Of a stretch of DNA of 48,236 nucleotides, positions 9,434-18,039 are shown piece by piece. Position numbers and translations under genes: made by a program. Every line of letters starts with the position of its first letter. Within the stretch, counting starts at the first letter, position 1. The stretch comes from a bacterium (GTDB taxonomy: Bacteria > JACRDZ01 > JAQUKH01). The DNA lies in assembly GCA_040754625.1 (NCBI GenBank), contig JBFMCF010000124.1, positions 1 through 48,236 on the forward strand, read 5' to 3'. Below the pieces are notes generated by a model, which saw nothing but the letters and a program-made list of their open reading frames with translations, ran no database searches and had not been told where the DNA came from.

Positions 9434-9698
9434 CGATGATTACAAGTTCCTTTCCCGGCTTGCGAAAGAAGAGAAGGAGGATGTTTCAAAGGCCGTAAGG
9501 GAACTTGTCGATACCGGCCGGGTGATGCTCGCGATAGAAAAATACAAAAAGTCGGAAGCTTCTCTCGAGAAATCCGCGAAAATCGCGGGTGTTTCCATAT
9601 CAAAAATGATGGATATTTTAAAGGAATATTGTGTGGATACGAACCTGGATTTTGAAGATTATCTTGGGAGCTTAAATTCAATACGAAAAATCTGGTAA
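9399..9698 (+). CDS. Probable antitoxin (UPF0175/RHH-like)
   Basis: A 99-residue protein with an N-terminal ribbon-helix-helix-like stretch (LSIRMSDDDYKFLSRLA) and a following helix-turn-helix-like segment (SAKIAGVSISKMMDILKEY), the layout of UPF0175 proteins often paired with DUF3368 PIN toxins. It starts inside the toxin gene with a good site (AGGAGAG before the ATG). It probably binds the toxin and autoregulates the pair. Family assignment is by pattern only. Confidence 0.7.
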   Translation: MATKTLSIRMSDDDYKFLSRLAKEEKEDVSKAVRELVDTGRVMLAIEKYKKSEASLEKSAKIAGVSISKMMDILKEYCVDTNLDFEDYLGSLNSIRKIW

Positions 9699-9742
9699 GT
9701 AGCGAAATTTATTCTTTATTTAATCCGGACATTTCCTTCCCC

Positions 9743-9771
9743 TTGACTTTATATCAGTATAATTATATACT
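9743..9771 (+). promoter_or_regulatory. Promoter of dnaE, nearly leaderless
   Basis: TTGACT (9743-9748), 17 bases, TATACT (9766-9771). The predicted start at about 9778 leaves at most a few bases before the dnaE ATG at 9781, which has no Shine-Dalgarno sequence. Confidence 0.7.
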
Positions 9772-9780
9772 TTATAAATT

Positions 9781-12700
9781 ATGGTTCATTCGCATTTTGT
9801 TCATCTTCATGTTCATACAGAATACAGCCTCCTGGACGGCGCGTGCCGCATTGACGATCTGATAAAACTTGCCAAAAAATATCATATGCCCGCCCTTGCC
9901 ATAACCGACCACGGTAATATGTTTGGTGCGATAGAATTTTATGAAAAGGCAATGAAGGAGGGTATAAAACCGGTCATCGGGTGCGAGGTATATATTGCGC
10001 CCAACAGCCGCTTTGAAAAAGAATCCAGGGGAATTTCTGACGCATCATACCACCTTGTTCTCCTCGCAAAGGACAAGACAGGCTACAAAAATTTAATGGA
10101 ACTTGTAAGCAAAGGGTATCTTGAGGGGTTTTATTACCGGCCGAGAATCGATAAGGAGATTTTAAGGGAGTTTAGCCGCGGCCTTATTTGCTTGAGCAGC
10201 TGCCTGAAAGGAGAAATCGCAAACTTGATTCTTTCAGGGAGATTGGATGACGCAAAAAAAACCGCGAATTTTTATAAGGACATTTTTCCGCCAGGGGATT
10301 TTTTCCTGGAAATTCAAAATAACGGTTTAAAAGAACAGTCGGCTGTTTCTGAAAGTTTGATTATGTTAAGTAAAGAACTTGAAATTCCCCTGGTTGCCAC
10401 GAGTGACTGCCATTATCTTCAAAAAGAAGATGCGAAGGCACATGACATGCTCCTTTGCATCCAGACAGGTACCACCCGCAGTGACCCTAAGAGAATGCGG
10501 TTTTCTTCTGAAGAATTTTATTTCCGCTCTCCAGATGAAATGAATGGACTTTTTAAAGATATTCCTGAGGCAATTTATAATACTATTGATATTGCTGAAC
10601 GGTGCAACCTTGAATTATTTTTTGATCAAATTTATCTGCCTCACTTTGAAGTCCCGCGCAATGATACTCCTCTTAATTATCTTGAACGGCTTTGCAGGGA
10701 AGGTTTGAAAAAACGCTATGGTGAAATTACTCCTGAGATTGAAAACAGGTTGAATTATGAGTTGAAAGTTATCAATAAAATGGGTTACCCGAGTTATTTT
10801 TTGATTGTCTGGGATTTTATACGATATGCAAAAGAACATGATATCCCTGTAGGGCCCGGCAGGGGGTCTGCTTCAGGGAGTATTGTGTCTTATGCGCTGG
10901 GAATAACCAATCTTGACCCGATAAAATACGGGTTGATATTTGAAAGGTTCTTGAACCCGGAAAGGGTGAGCCTTCCTGATATAGACATTGATTTTTGTTA
11001 TGAAAGAAGGGCTGAAGTAATTGATTATGTAACAAAAAAATACGGCGTGTCGAATGTGGCCCAGATTATCACATTCGGGACCATGGCCGCGCGGGGTGTT
11101 ATTCGCGACGTGGGAAGGGTTTTGGATATGTCTTACGCGGAGGTTGACAGGATTGCGAAATTAATACCTTTTGAACCTGACATAACGCTCGATAAGGCGC
11201 TTAATTCGGAAGAGGAGCTTTCAAGGCTTATTAATACAAGGGAGGATGTTAAGGAGTTGTTCGATATTGCAAAAAGGCTTGAAGGTCTCACACGCCACGC
11301 TTCGATGCACGCGGCAGGTGTTGTTATTTCTAAAGATAATCTTACGAATTACGTCCCTCTTTTCCGCGGCGCGAACAATGAAGTGATTACACAATATGAC
11401 ATGAATTCGATTGACAGGATAGGACTTTTAAAGATTGATTTCCTGGGATTGCGCACTTTGACGGTTATTTTTGATACAATTCAGATAATAAAAAGGACCA
11501 AAAATATCAATGTGAATCCCGACGAACTTGTGATGGATGACCCGGCAACTTATAAGGTTTTAATCAATGGGAATTCAATCGGAATATTTCAGCTTGAAAG
11601 CAGGGGAATGAGGGATTTACTCAGGAAATTAAAACCGGGGACTTTTGAGGATATAATCGCCCTTATCGCTTTATACCGCCCCGGTCCCCTGGGAAGCAAC
11701 ATGGTCGATGATTTTATTAAATGCAAGCATGGTTTGATGAAGATAAAATATCTTCATCCAAAACTTGAAGATATCCTGCAAACTACCTATGGAATAATAC
11801 TTTACCAGGAACAGGTTATGAAGATAGCTGAGGCCGTGGGTAATTTTACAATGGGGCAGGCTGACATTTTACGAAAGGCAATGGGGAAAAAGATCCCGGA
11901 GGTCATGGATCGCCAGAGAAAGACTTTTGTTGAAGGCGCGAAAAAAAACGGGATCGATCCCAAAATTTCCAATGAGATATTTGACCTGATGGCGAAATTC
12001 GCGGGTTACGGTTTTAACAAGTCTCATAGTGCCGCTTACGCGATGGTGGCATACCAGACAGCTTATCTTAAAACACATTTTCCGACAGAGTTTATGGCCG
12101 CGCTTCTGACGTCTGAAATGGGTGATAATAAAAAAATTGTTTTATATGTTGAGGAATGCCGCAGGATGAACATTGATGTACTGCCACCCGATATTAATGA
12201 AAGTTTTGCAAAATTTACCGTGGTTAAAGAAAGGGTGATACGTTTTGGGCTTAACGCGGTAAAAAACGTCGGCGAGGCTGCAATTGAATCTATAATTTCA
12301 GGGAGAAAACAGCTTAAAAAATACAAAACACTTTTGGAATTTTGCAAGACCGTGGATTTAAGGGCTGTAAACCGGCGTGTAATCGAAAGTTTAATTAAAT
12401 GCGGGGCGTTTGATTCGTTGGGAATTTACCGCTCCAGGCTCCTTGCGACCCTGGATGAAACAATGGAAGTCGCCTCGGGGATTCAAAAGGATAAACAATC
12501 AGGCCAGTTTTCTTTGTTTGGGGCCGAGGAAAATGGTGGCCGGGAAATCAAAATACCTGATATTGAGGAATGGCCGGAAAGCCAGCTTTTAAACATGGAG
12601 AAGGAGATGCTTGGTTTATATATTTCAGGGCACCCGTTAGACCATTATAAAGAAGAAGTAAAACAATGGACAAATTGCAATACGACGGATTTGATAAATA

Positions 12701-13245
12701 TGTCGCAGGATGATGAGGTGCGTATCGCGGGAATTATCAGTTCTATAAAGAAGACAATTACAAAAAAAGGCGATAAGATGGGTTTTGCCGGCCTGGAAGA
12801 CAGGCATAGTGTGGTGGAAGTTATTGTTTTCCCGTCTGTATTCAAGAATGCGGGAGAATTCCTCAACGAGGATGTTTTGATATTTGTGATGGGAAGATTG
12901 GATTTTTCAGGGGAACAGAATGAAAGAGTTAAAATAATCGCAGAAGAGATAATCCCGCTTTCTCAAGTAAAGGAGAAAATGACCGATATAATCCATATCA
13001 GGATAAATACGTTAGGATTAGAAAACAGTTTATTGGAAGAAACTAAAAAAATACTAAACAGCCATAAAGGCCGATGTTCCGTTTATTTGCATTTTTTAAA
13101 ACCTTCAAAAGACGAAATTGTCCAAAAATTAAATTCTGATTATCTTGCCGCGCCCTCAAGTGAATTGATAGACGAAATTGAAAAAATCCTTGGTGACGGC
13201 AGTATTTGGTTCAGCAGCCGGAAAATATTTTTGAAAAATGGTTGA
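9781..13245 (+). CDS. dnaE: DNA polymerase III alpha subunit
   Basis: A 1154-residue replicative polymerase of the DnaE type. The PHP domain begins at the N-terminus (HLHVHTEYSLLDGACR). The polymerase core contains GPGRGSASGSIVSYALG and the catalytic PDIDIDFCYERR, with a further conserved stretch at GFNKSHSAAYAMVAYQTAYLK. An OB-fold domain follows near residue 980 (VRIAGIISSIKKTITKKG). The length is typical. It makes the bulk of the new DNA at the replication fork. The next gene, accA, has its own promoter overlapping the dnaE stop. Confidence 0.98.
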   Translation: MVHSHFVHLHVHTEYSLLDGACRIDDLIKLAKKYHMPALAITDHGNMFGAIEFYEKAMKEGIKPVIGCEVYIAPNSRFEKESRGISDASYHLVLLAKDKTGYKNLMELVSKGYLEGFYYRPRIDKEILREFSRGLICLSSCLKGEIANLILSGRLDDAKKTANFYKDIFPPGDFFLEIQNNGLKEQSAVSESLIMLSKELEIPLVATSDCHYLQKEDAKAHDMLLCIQTGTTRSDPKRMRFSSEEFYFRSPDEMNGLFKDIPEAIYNTIDIAERCNLELFFDQIYLPHFEVPRNDTPLNYLERLCREGLKKRYGEITPEIENRLNYELKVINKMGYPSYFLIVWDFIRYAKEHDIPVGPGRGSASGSIVSYALGITNLDPIKYGLIFERFLNPERVSLPDIDIDFCYERRAEVIDYVTKKYGVSNVAQIITFGTMAARGVIRDVGRVLDMSYAEVDRIAKLIPFEPDITLDKALNSEEELSRLINTREDVKELFDIAKRLEGLTRHASMHAAGVVISKDNLTNYVPLFRGANNEVITQYDMNSIDRIGLLKIDFLGLRTLTVIFDTIQIIKRTKNINVNPDELVMDDPATYKVLINGNSIGIFQLESRGMRDLLRKLKPGTFEDIIALIALYRPGPLGSNMVDDFIKCKHGLMKIKYLHPKLEDILQTTYGIILYQEQVMKIAEAVGNFTMGQADILRKAMGKKIPEVMDRQRKTFVEGAKKNGIDPKISNEIFDLMAKFAGYGFNKSHSAAYAMVAYQTAYLKTHFPTEFMAALLTSEMGDNKKIVLYVEECRRMNIDVLPPDINESFAKFTVVKERVIRFGLNAVKNVGEAAIESIISGRKQLKKYKTLLEFCKTVDLRAVNRRVIESLIKCGAFDSLGIYRSRLLATLDETMEVASGIQKDKQSGQFSLFGAEENGGREIKIPDIEEWPESQLLNMEKEMLGLYISGHPLDHYKEEVKQWTNCNTTDLINMSQDDEVRIAGIISSIKKTITKKGDKMGFAGLEDRHSVVEVIVFPSVFKNAGEFLNEDVLIFVMGRLDFSGEQNERVKIIAEEIIPLSQVKEKMTDIIHIRINTLGLENSLLEETKKILNSHKGRCSVYLHFLKPSKDEIVQKLNSDYLAAPSSELIDEIEKILGDGSIWFSSRKIFLKNG

Positions 13246-13271
13246 TGTTTCTGTTAAAAATATGATATAAT
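13242..13271 (+). promoter_or_regulatory. Promoter for accA and the downstream gene run
   Basis: TTGATG (13242-13247) overlaps the dnaE stop codon; TATAAT (13266-13271) follows after 18 bases. accA starts at 13305 behind a GAGGAG site. The ten genes from accA to 25677 overlap or nearly touch, so this is a candidate promoter for all of them. Confidence 0.7.
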
Positions 13272-13304
13272 TTTCCCTAAAATAAATGTTTTAATGAGGA
13301 GATT

Positions 13305-14255
13305 ATGAGCAGTATACCTTTGGAATTTGAAAATGAAGTATATATTTTGGAGAAGAAGATATTTGAGTTAAAAAAGACGGAAAACGCGGCTAAAAATTTA
13401 ACAGAAGCCAGGGAATTAGAGGAAAAACTTGCACGGGTAAAGGAAAAAGTTTACGCATCACTGACCCCGTGGCAAAGGGTTCAGTTGGCCAGGCACCCGC
13501 AGCGTCCTTACACACTTGATTATATTAAATTAATCATTGATGATTTTATTGAGCTTCGCGGTGACAGGTTGTTTTCCGATGACCAGGCAATTGTTGGCGG
13601 TATAGCAAAATTTGATAATCAGTCCATAATGGTTATCGGCCATCAAAAGGGAAGAGGCACAAAGGACAATTTAGCCCGTAATTTCGGCATGCCGCATCCT
13701 GAAGGATACCGGAAAGCAAGAAGATTGATGAAATTGGCTGAAAAATTCGGTTTTCCTGTAATCACATTTATTGACACACCGGGTGCCTACCCGGGGATCG
13801 GCGCGGAAGAGCGGGGACAGGGTGAGGCCATTGCAAATAATATGGAAATAATGGTACGGCTTCAGGTCCCGATTATATGCGCGGTTATCGGAGAAGGTTC
13901 AAGCGGAGGCGCGTTAGCCATTGGAGTCGGGGACAAGATTTTAATGATGGAAAATGCTATCTATTCGGTTATTTCTCCTGAAGGCTGTGCGGCTATACTC
14001 TGGAAAGATTCCGCGAAAGTGGAGGAGGCTGCGGAGGCCTTAAAACTTACCGCGCCGGATTTATTGAAGTTCGGTGTCATTGACGAGATAATACCTGAAC
14101 CAATCGGAGGCGCGCACCGTTTAAAAGAAGAGGCTGCCAGGAATTTAAAAAATTCCATAATAAAAAATCTGAAATTGTTACAGTCTATTCCCCTTGGACA
14201 TTTGTTAGAAAATCGTTTTGATAAATTTAAAAAAATGGGAAGATTTATAGAATAG
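13305..14255 (+). CDS. accA: Acetyl-CoA carboxylase carboxyltransferase subunit alpha
   Basis: A 316-residue AccA, the alpha half of the carboxyltransferase that moves CO2 from biotin to acetyl-CoA, the first step of fatty-acid synthesis. It has the helical N-terminus (LEFENEVYILEKKIFELKK), the ARHPQRPYTLDYI block and the crotonase-like core with GEGSSGGALAIGVGD and SVISPEGCAAILWKD. Its usual partner accD is not in this window. The biotin-carrier domain two genes downstream is AccB-like, which links the two functionally. Its stop codon shares one base with the GTG of tsaC. Confidence 0.97.
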   Translation: MSSIPLEFENEVYILEKKIFELKKTENAAKNLTEARELEEKLARVKEKVYASLTPWQRVQLARHPQRPYTLDYIKLIIDDFIELRGDRLFSDDQAIVGGIAKFDNQSIMVIGHQKGRGTKDNLARNFGMPHPEGYRKARRLMKLAEKFGFPVITFIDTPGAYPGIGAEERGQGEAIANNMEIMVRLQVPIICAVIGEGSSGGALAIGVGDKILMMENAIYSVISPEGCAAILWKDSAKVEEAAEALKLTAPDLLKFGVIDEIIPEPIGGAHRLKEEAARNLKNSIIKNLKLLQSIPLGHLLENRFDKFKKMGRFIE

Positions 14256-14941
14256 TGGAGATTATTCGCCTTAAATCCGGAAATATTTCAGCGGCTGGAA
14301 TAAAAAGAATAAGAGATGTTTTAAAAAATGACGGGTTGGTAATTTTCCCGACAGATACTGTATATGGTCTGGCAGGAAACGCAGGCAGCAGTTTTGCACT
14401 CGAAAAGATATATAAATTAAAGAAAAGACCGAAGGATAAACCGTTTATAATTTTTGTTCCTGATATTGATTCCTTAAATAAACTTAAAATTAAGTTTGTT
14501 CCAAAGATAAAAAAGTTGCTTAATGTATTTTGGCCCGGAGCAGTTACTTTTATTTTTAGAAAAATCCCCCTTAATCCCCCTTTTTCAAAGGGGGAAAGAG
14601 GGGGATTTAAAAGAAGCGAAACGATAGCGGTTCGTATTCCCGGCCATCCGGTTGTTCTTGCCATACTTAAGGAATTTAACGGCCCGCTTGTGGTTACAAG
14701 TGCTAATATTTCGGGGAAAGAGGCACCTATTTATTTTAAACAAATAGACGCTGAGATTTTAAAAAATACTGATATAGCGGTTGATGAGGGTATTTGCAGG
14801 TTTGGTGTTGTGTCAACTATTGTTGATGTTAGTGAAAAAGAATTGAAAATTTTGCGGGAAGGCGCGGTTCCAAAAGAAAAAATAATAGAAATTTGGGGAG
14901 AATTAAATGGGGAAAAAGGCAAAAGTTTTAAAGAGTCCTGA
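14255..14941 (+). CDS. tsaC: Threonylcarbamoyl-AMP synthase (YrdC/Sua5 family) carrying an in-frame repeat insertion
   Basis: A 228-residue YrdC-domain protein that makes threonylcarbamoyl-AMP for the t6A modification of ANN-decoding tRNAs. Signatures are VIFPTDTVYGLAGNA near residue 30, KLKKRPKDKPFIIFV and the C-terminal TSANISGKEAP. Between VTFIFR and the conserved TIAVRIPGHP there is an extra peptide KIPLNPPFSKGERGGF (residues 103-118) encoded by a dispersed palindromic repeat. The GTG start overlaps the accA stop by one base. The enzyme is probably still active, since all core motifs are kept. Confidence 0.93.
   Translation: MEIIRLKSGNISAAGIKRIRDVLKNDGLVIFPTDTVYGLAGNAGSSFALEKIYKLKKRPKDKPFIIFVPDIDSLNKLKIKFVPKIKKLLNVFWPGAVTFIFRKIPLNPPFSKGERGGFKRSETIAVRIPGHPVVLAILKEFNGPLVVTSANISGKEAPIYFKQIDAEILKNTDIAVDEGICRFGVVSTIVDVSEKELKILREGAVPKEKIIEIWGELNGEKGKSFKES
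14562..14608 (+). repeat. Dispersed palindromic repeat (family 1) inside tsaC
   Basis: A 47-base imperfect palindrome running from AAATCCCCC to GGGGGATTT, translated in frame as part of tsaC. Its closest relative, also 47 bases and in the same reading frame, lies at 20825-20871. Confidence 0.9.
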
Positions 14942-16796
14942 TAAAAAAACGGTAAAAGTCACAGATACCACCTTGCGTGACGCTCATCAATCTCTCTGGG
15001 CGACACGTATGCGGACGGATGATATCCTTCCTATCGCGAGTAAAATTGATGAAGTTGGTTATTATTCGGTTGAGGTTTGGGGGGGCGCCACATTTGACGT
15101 CTGCATGCGCTATCTTAACGAAGACCCGTGGGAAAGGCTAAAATTAATAAAAAAATATTTTAAAAAAACTCCTCTCCAGATGCTTTTACGCGGGCAGAAC
15201 ATAGTCGGGTATAAAAATTACCCTGATGATGTGCTGGACATTTTTATTAAAAAATCAGTTGAAAACGGCATAAGTATCTTCAGGATTTTTGATGCGTTGA
15301 ACGATGTCCGTAATTTGGAAAAAGCGATTGAAATCACAAAAAGAGAAGGGGCGCATGCCCAGGGTAATATTTGTTATACCGTAAGCCCCTTTCATGATAT
15401 TAAACATTATCTTGATTGCGCCCGCAGGCAGGTAAATTTGGGGGTGGATTCCTTAAATATCAAGGATATGGCGGGGATATTGACCCCATATATTGCCTAT
15501 GATTTAATAAGCGCACTAAAAAGTGAATTTAAAATTACAATTCAGCTCCACTGCCATTCTTCCTCAGGCATGGCCGCTGTAAGCTACCTGAAAGGTATTG
15601 AGGCAGGTGCGGATATTATTGACTGCGCGTCTGCGCCTCTTGCCCTTTATACTTCCCAGCCTGCTATAGAAACCATGATAGCCATCCTGCGTGACACTGA
15701 TAAAAAAATGAATTTTAACATGGCTAAATTAAAAGAAGTGTCCGACTACTTTGAAGCCCTTTCAGAGAAGAAAAAATTAATGCGGCCTCAGCAGTCGCTG
15801 ATAGACATCGCGGTCATAACTCACCAGGTCCCTGGGGGCATGGTATCAAATTTAATTGCCCAGCTGGATAAACAGAAGGCGCTTGATAAACTCGAAGAAG
15901 TTCTTGTTGAAATCCCGAAGGTGAGGCAGGAGTTAGGCTATCCTCCTTTAGTTACGCCTACAAGCCAGGTAATCGGCACCCAGGCAGTATTTAACGTTTT
16001 AACCGGTGAAAGGTATAAAATTGTGCCGGAAGAAGTCAAAGATTATGTCAGGGGTTTATACGGCCGTTCACCCGCGCCTATGGATGAAAAGGTCAAACAA
16101 AAAATTTTAAAAGGAGAAAAATCCATAAATGTCCGTCCGGCTGATTTGCTTTCTCCTATAATGGAAAAGGTCAAAGCTGAATTGGAGCCGGATCTCGTGC
16201 AGAAAGAAGAGGATTATATTTCTTACGCGCTTTTCCCGAATGTCGCTTTGAATTTTTTCCGCTGGAGAAAATATCCTGAAAGATATCCGCCGGCTGAAGA
16301 CCCTCTTTCTGCGGTTAACGTTGAAGTTGAAAAAAAAGTAAAAGAGAAAGATACAGTCGAAGAAATAAAAAATATTGTAAAAGTTATGGAGGTTAACAAT
16401 ATTGCAGAATTAAGCGTGGAGGAAAAAGACAGCAAATTCAGGATTAAACGCAATATGGGTATTATGCTGGAATCAATTGAGGGATTAGTCGGCGGCACTA
16501 TAACCGAACCTTTAAAAATGGTCCCCGGCATTGTTGAAGAAGAAATCGGACAGGGTAAATTTTATGTTGAATCACCCATGATAGGAACATTTTACCGTGC
16601 TACATCGCCCACCGCTGAACCGTTTGTTGAAGAGGGGGATGAGGTAAAACCCGGCCATGTCATATGTATTATCGAGGCCATGAAACTTATGAATGAGCTC
16701 CAGATTGAAAAAAGAGGACGCATAGAAAAAATACTGGTTAAAAATTCGCAGCCGGTCGAAAAAGGGCAGAAATTATTTTTAGTGAAAGAATTATAA
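14907..16796 (+). CDS. Carboxyltransferase (OadA/PycB type) fused to an AccB-like biotin carrier
   Basis: A 629-residue fusion. Residues of about 15-300 are the TIM-barrel carboxyltransferase of oxaloacetate decarboxylase alpha / pyruvate carboxylase subunit B (DTTLRDAHQSLWATRMRT; IQLHCHSSSGMA), followed by the conserved PYC/OADA domain (QVPGGMVSNLIAQL). From about 480 the protein switches to an AccB-like N-terminal helix region (IKNIVKVMEVNNIAELSVEE), and the C-terminus is an AccB-type biotinyl domain (ESPMIGTFYRATSPTAEPF) with the biotin lysine K593 in EAMKLM. It probably moves CO2 between pyruvate/oxaloacetate and biotin. The biotin carboxylase is not nearby. The start overlaps tsaC by 35 bases but has GGGGAG upstream. 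Confidence 0.9.
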   Translation: MGKKAKVLKSPDKKTVKVTDTTLRDAHQSLWATRMRTDDILPIASKIDEVGYYSVEVWGGATFDVCMRYLNEDPWERLKLIKKYFKKTPLQMLLRGQNIVGYKNYPDDVLDIFIKKSVENGISIFRIFDALNDVRNLEKAIEITKREGAHAQGNICYTVSPFHDIKHYLDCARRQVNLGVDSLNIKDMAGILTPYIAYDLISALKSEFKITIQLHCHSSSGMAAVSYLKGIEAGADIIDCASAPLALYTSQPAIETMIAILRDTDKKMNFNMAKLKEVSDYFEALSEKKKLMRPQQSLIDIAVITHQVPGGMVSNLIAQLDKQKALDKLEEVLVEIPKVRQELGYPPLVTPTSQVIGTQAVFNVLTGERYKIVPEEVKDYVRGLYGRSPAPMDEKVKQKILKGEKSINVRPADLLSPIMEKVKAELEPDLVQKEEDYISYALFPNVALNFFRWRKYPERYPPAEDPLSAVNVEVEKKVKEKDTVEEIKNIVKVMEVNNIAELSVEEKDSKFRIKRNMGIMLESIEGLVGGTITEPLKMVPGIVEEEIGQGKFYVESPMIGTFYRATSPTAEPFVEEGDEVKPGHVICIIEAMKLMNELQIEKRGRIEKILVKNSQPVEKGQKLFLVKEL

Positions 16797-16799
16797 AAA

Positions 16800-18038
16800 G
16801 TGGAGATAAAATTTGATTTTTCTCGCATTTTAAAGGATACATTTTTTTTAATATTATCTTCTATTATAAGCAAAGCCTTTACATTTTTTTTTATAATATT
16901 TGCCGTCCGGACCCTTAAGGCAGAGAATTTCGGCATTTATGGGTTAATCCTTTCCATATTGGCAATCTTTACCATTATTTCAGATTTCGGCCTTCAATCC
17001 CTGACAATCCGTGAAGTCTCGCGCGATAAAAATTCAGCTTCTCAATACCTGTCCCACAATTTGATTTTAAAGATAGTTCTGGTTTTTTTATCATATCTTG
17101 GACTCTATTTTTTTGTGATTATTTCTAATTACCCTTCCCAGGTTAAAAATCTGATTTTGATAGCAGGATTTGGCTTTGTTGCTGATTCTTTCCGAAATAC
17201 CTTTAATGCATATTTTTTTATATATGAAAGAACAGACATATTGTCGTTTTTTAATGTTTTTGGCTCATTTATGAATGCAGTATCCGGGATTATTGTTTTA
17301 ATTTTGGGGTTTGGATTAAAAGGGATAATAATACAAACTGTCTTAATGAACTGGCTCCTTTTTATAGTGGTTTTTTTAATTGTGATAAAAAAATTTGTAA
17401 GGTTTGAATTTAAAATCAAATATGATTTTGTTAAAAAAGTGATAAAAGGTGCTTTCCCTTTTGCCATGTTAACGATTTTATCCGTTATTTATTTCAAAAT
17501 AGATACAGTTCTGCTTTCAATGTTCCAGAATGCCCGGGCTGTCGGCATTTATTCAGCCCCATACAAATTAGTAGAAGTTTTAATGTTTATTCCTGCAAGC
17601 TTAGCCGGGGTGCTGTTTCCTTTTGTATCATATTTTTCCATAAATTCATCAGAGAATCTTTTAAAAAGCTATCAATATTCTGTAAAAATTTTATTAATAA
17701 TTATTTTGCCTGTTGCAATAATTACGATTATTTTCGGAGAACAAATCGTTCTCCTGGCGCTTGGAAACGAGTTTACAGACTCGGGTTTTCCTTTAAAAAT
17801 TCTTATGCTGGCATTAATAATTATATTTATTAATGCACCGGCAGGAAATATTATCTATAATTCAAATTATTTATATTCGTTTATTAAATGGGCAGGTTTG
17901 AATACACTTCTTAATTTTATATTAAATTTGATTTTTATTCCTGCATATAGTTATAACGGCGCGGCATTTGTTACGCTTATTACAGAAATGACCGGCGCCG
18001 CCATTAATTTCTATTTTTTGAAAAAGATATTTGTTTAA
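16800..18038 (+). CDS. Wzx-type polysaccharide flippase (MATE/MOP superfamily)
   Basis: A 412-residue membrane protein with about 12 hydrophobic segments and the MOP-superfamily pattern: the N-terminal KAFTFFFIIFAVRTLKAENFG, IREVSRD after helix 2, and a central VIYFKIDTVLLSMFQNARAVG that matches Wzx/RfbX proteins. It should flip lipid-linked oligosaccharide units across the inner membrane. It starts at a GTG 3 bases after the previous stop with no clear ribosome binding site, and it is followed by glycosyltransferase genes, which supports a polysaccharide role. Confidence 0.88.
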   Translation: MEIKFDFSRILKDTFFLILSSIISKAFTFFFIIFAVRTLKAENFGIYGLILSILAIFTIISDFGLQSLTIREVSRDKNSASQYLSHNLILKIVLVFLSYLGLYFFVIISNYPSQVKNLILIAGFGFVADSFRNTFNAYFFIYERTDILSFFNVFGSFMNAVSGIIVLILGFGLKGIIIQTVLMNWLLFIVVFLIVIKKFVRFEFKIKYDFVKKVIKGAFPFAMLTILSVIYFKIDTVLLSMFQNARAVGIYSAPYKLVEVLMFIPASLAGVLFPFVSYFSINSSENLLKSYQYSVKILLIIILPVAIITIIFGEQIVLLALGNEFTDSGFPLKILMLALIIIFINAPAGNIIYNSNYLYSFIKWAGLNTLLNFILNLIFIPAYSYNGAAFVTLITEMTGAAINFYFLKKIFV

Positions 18039-18039
18039 T

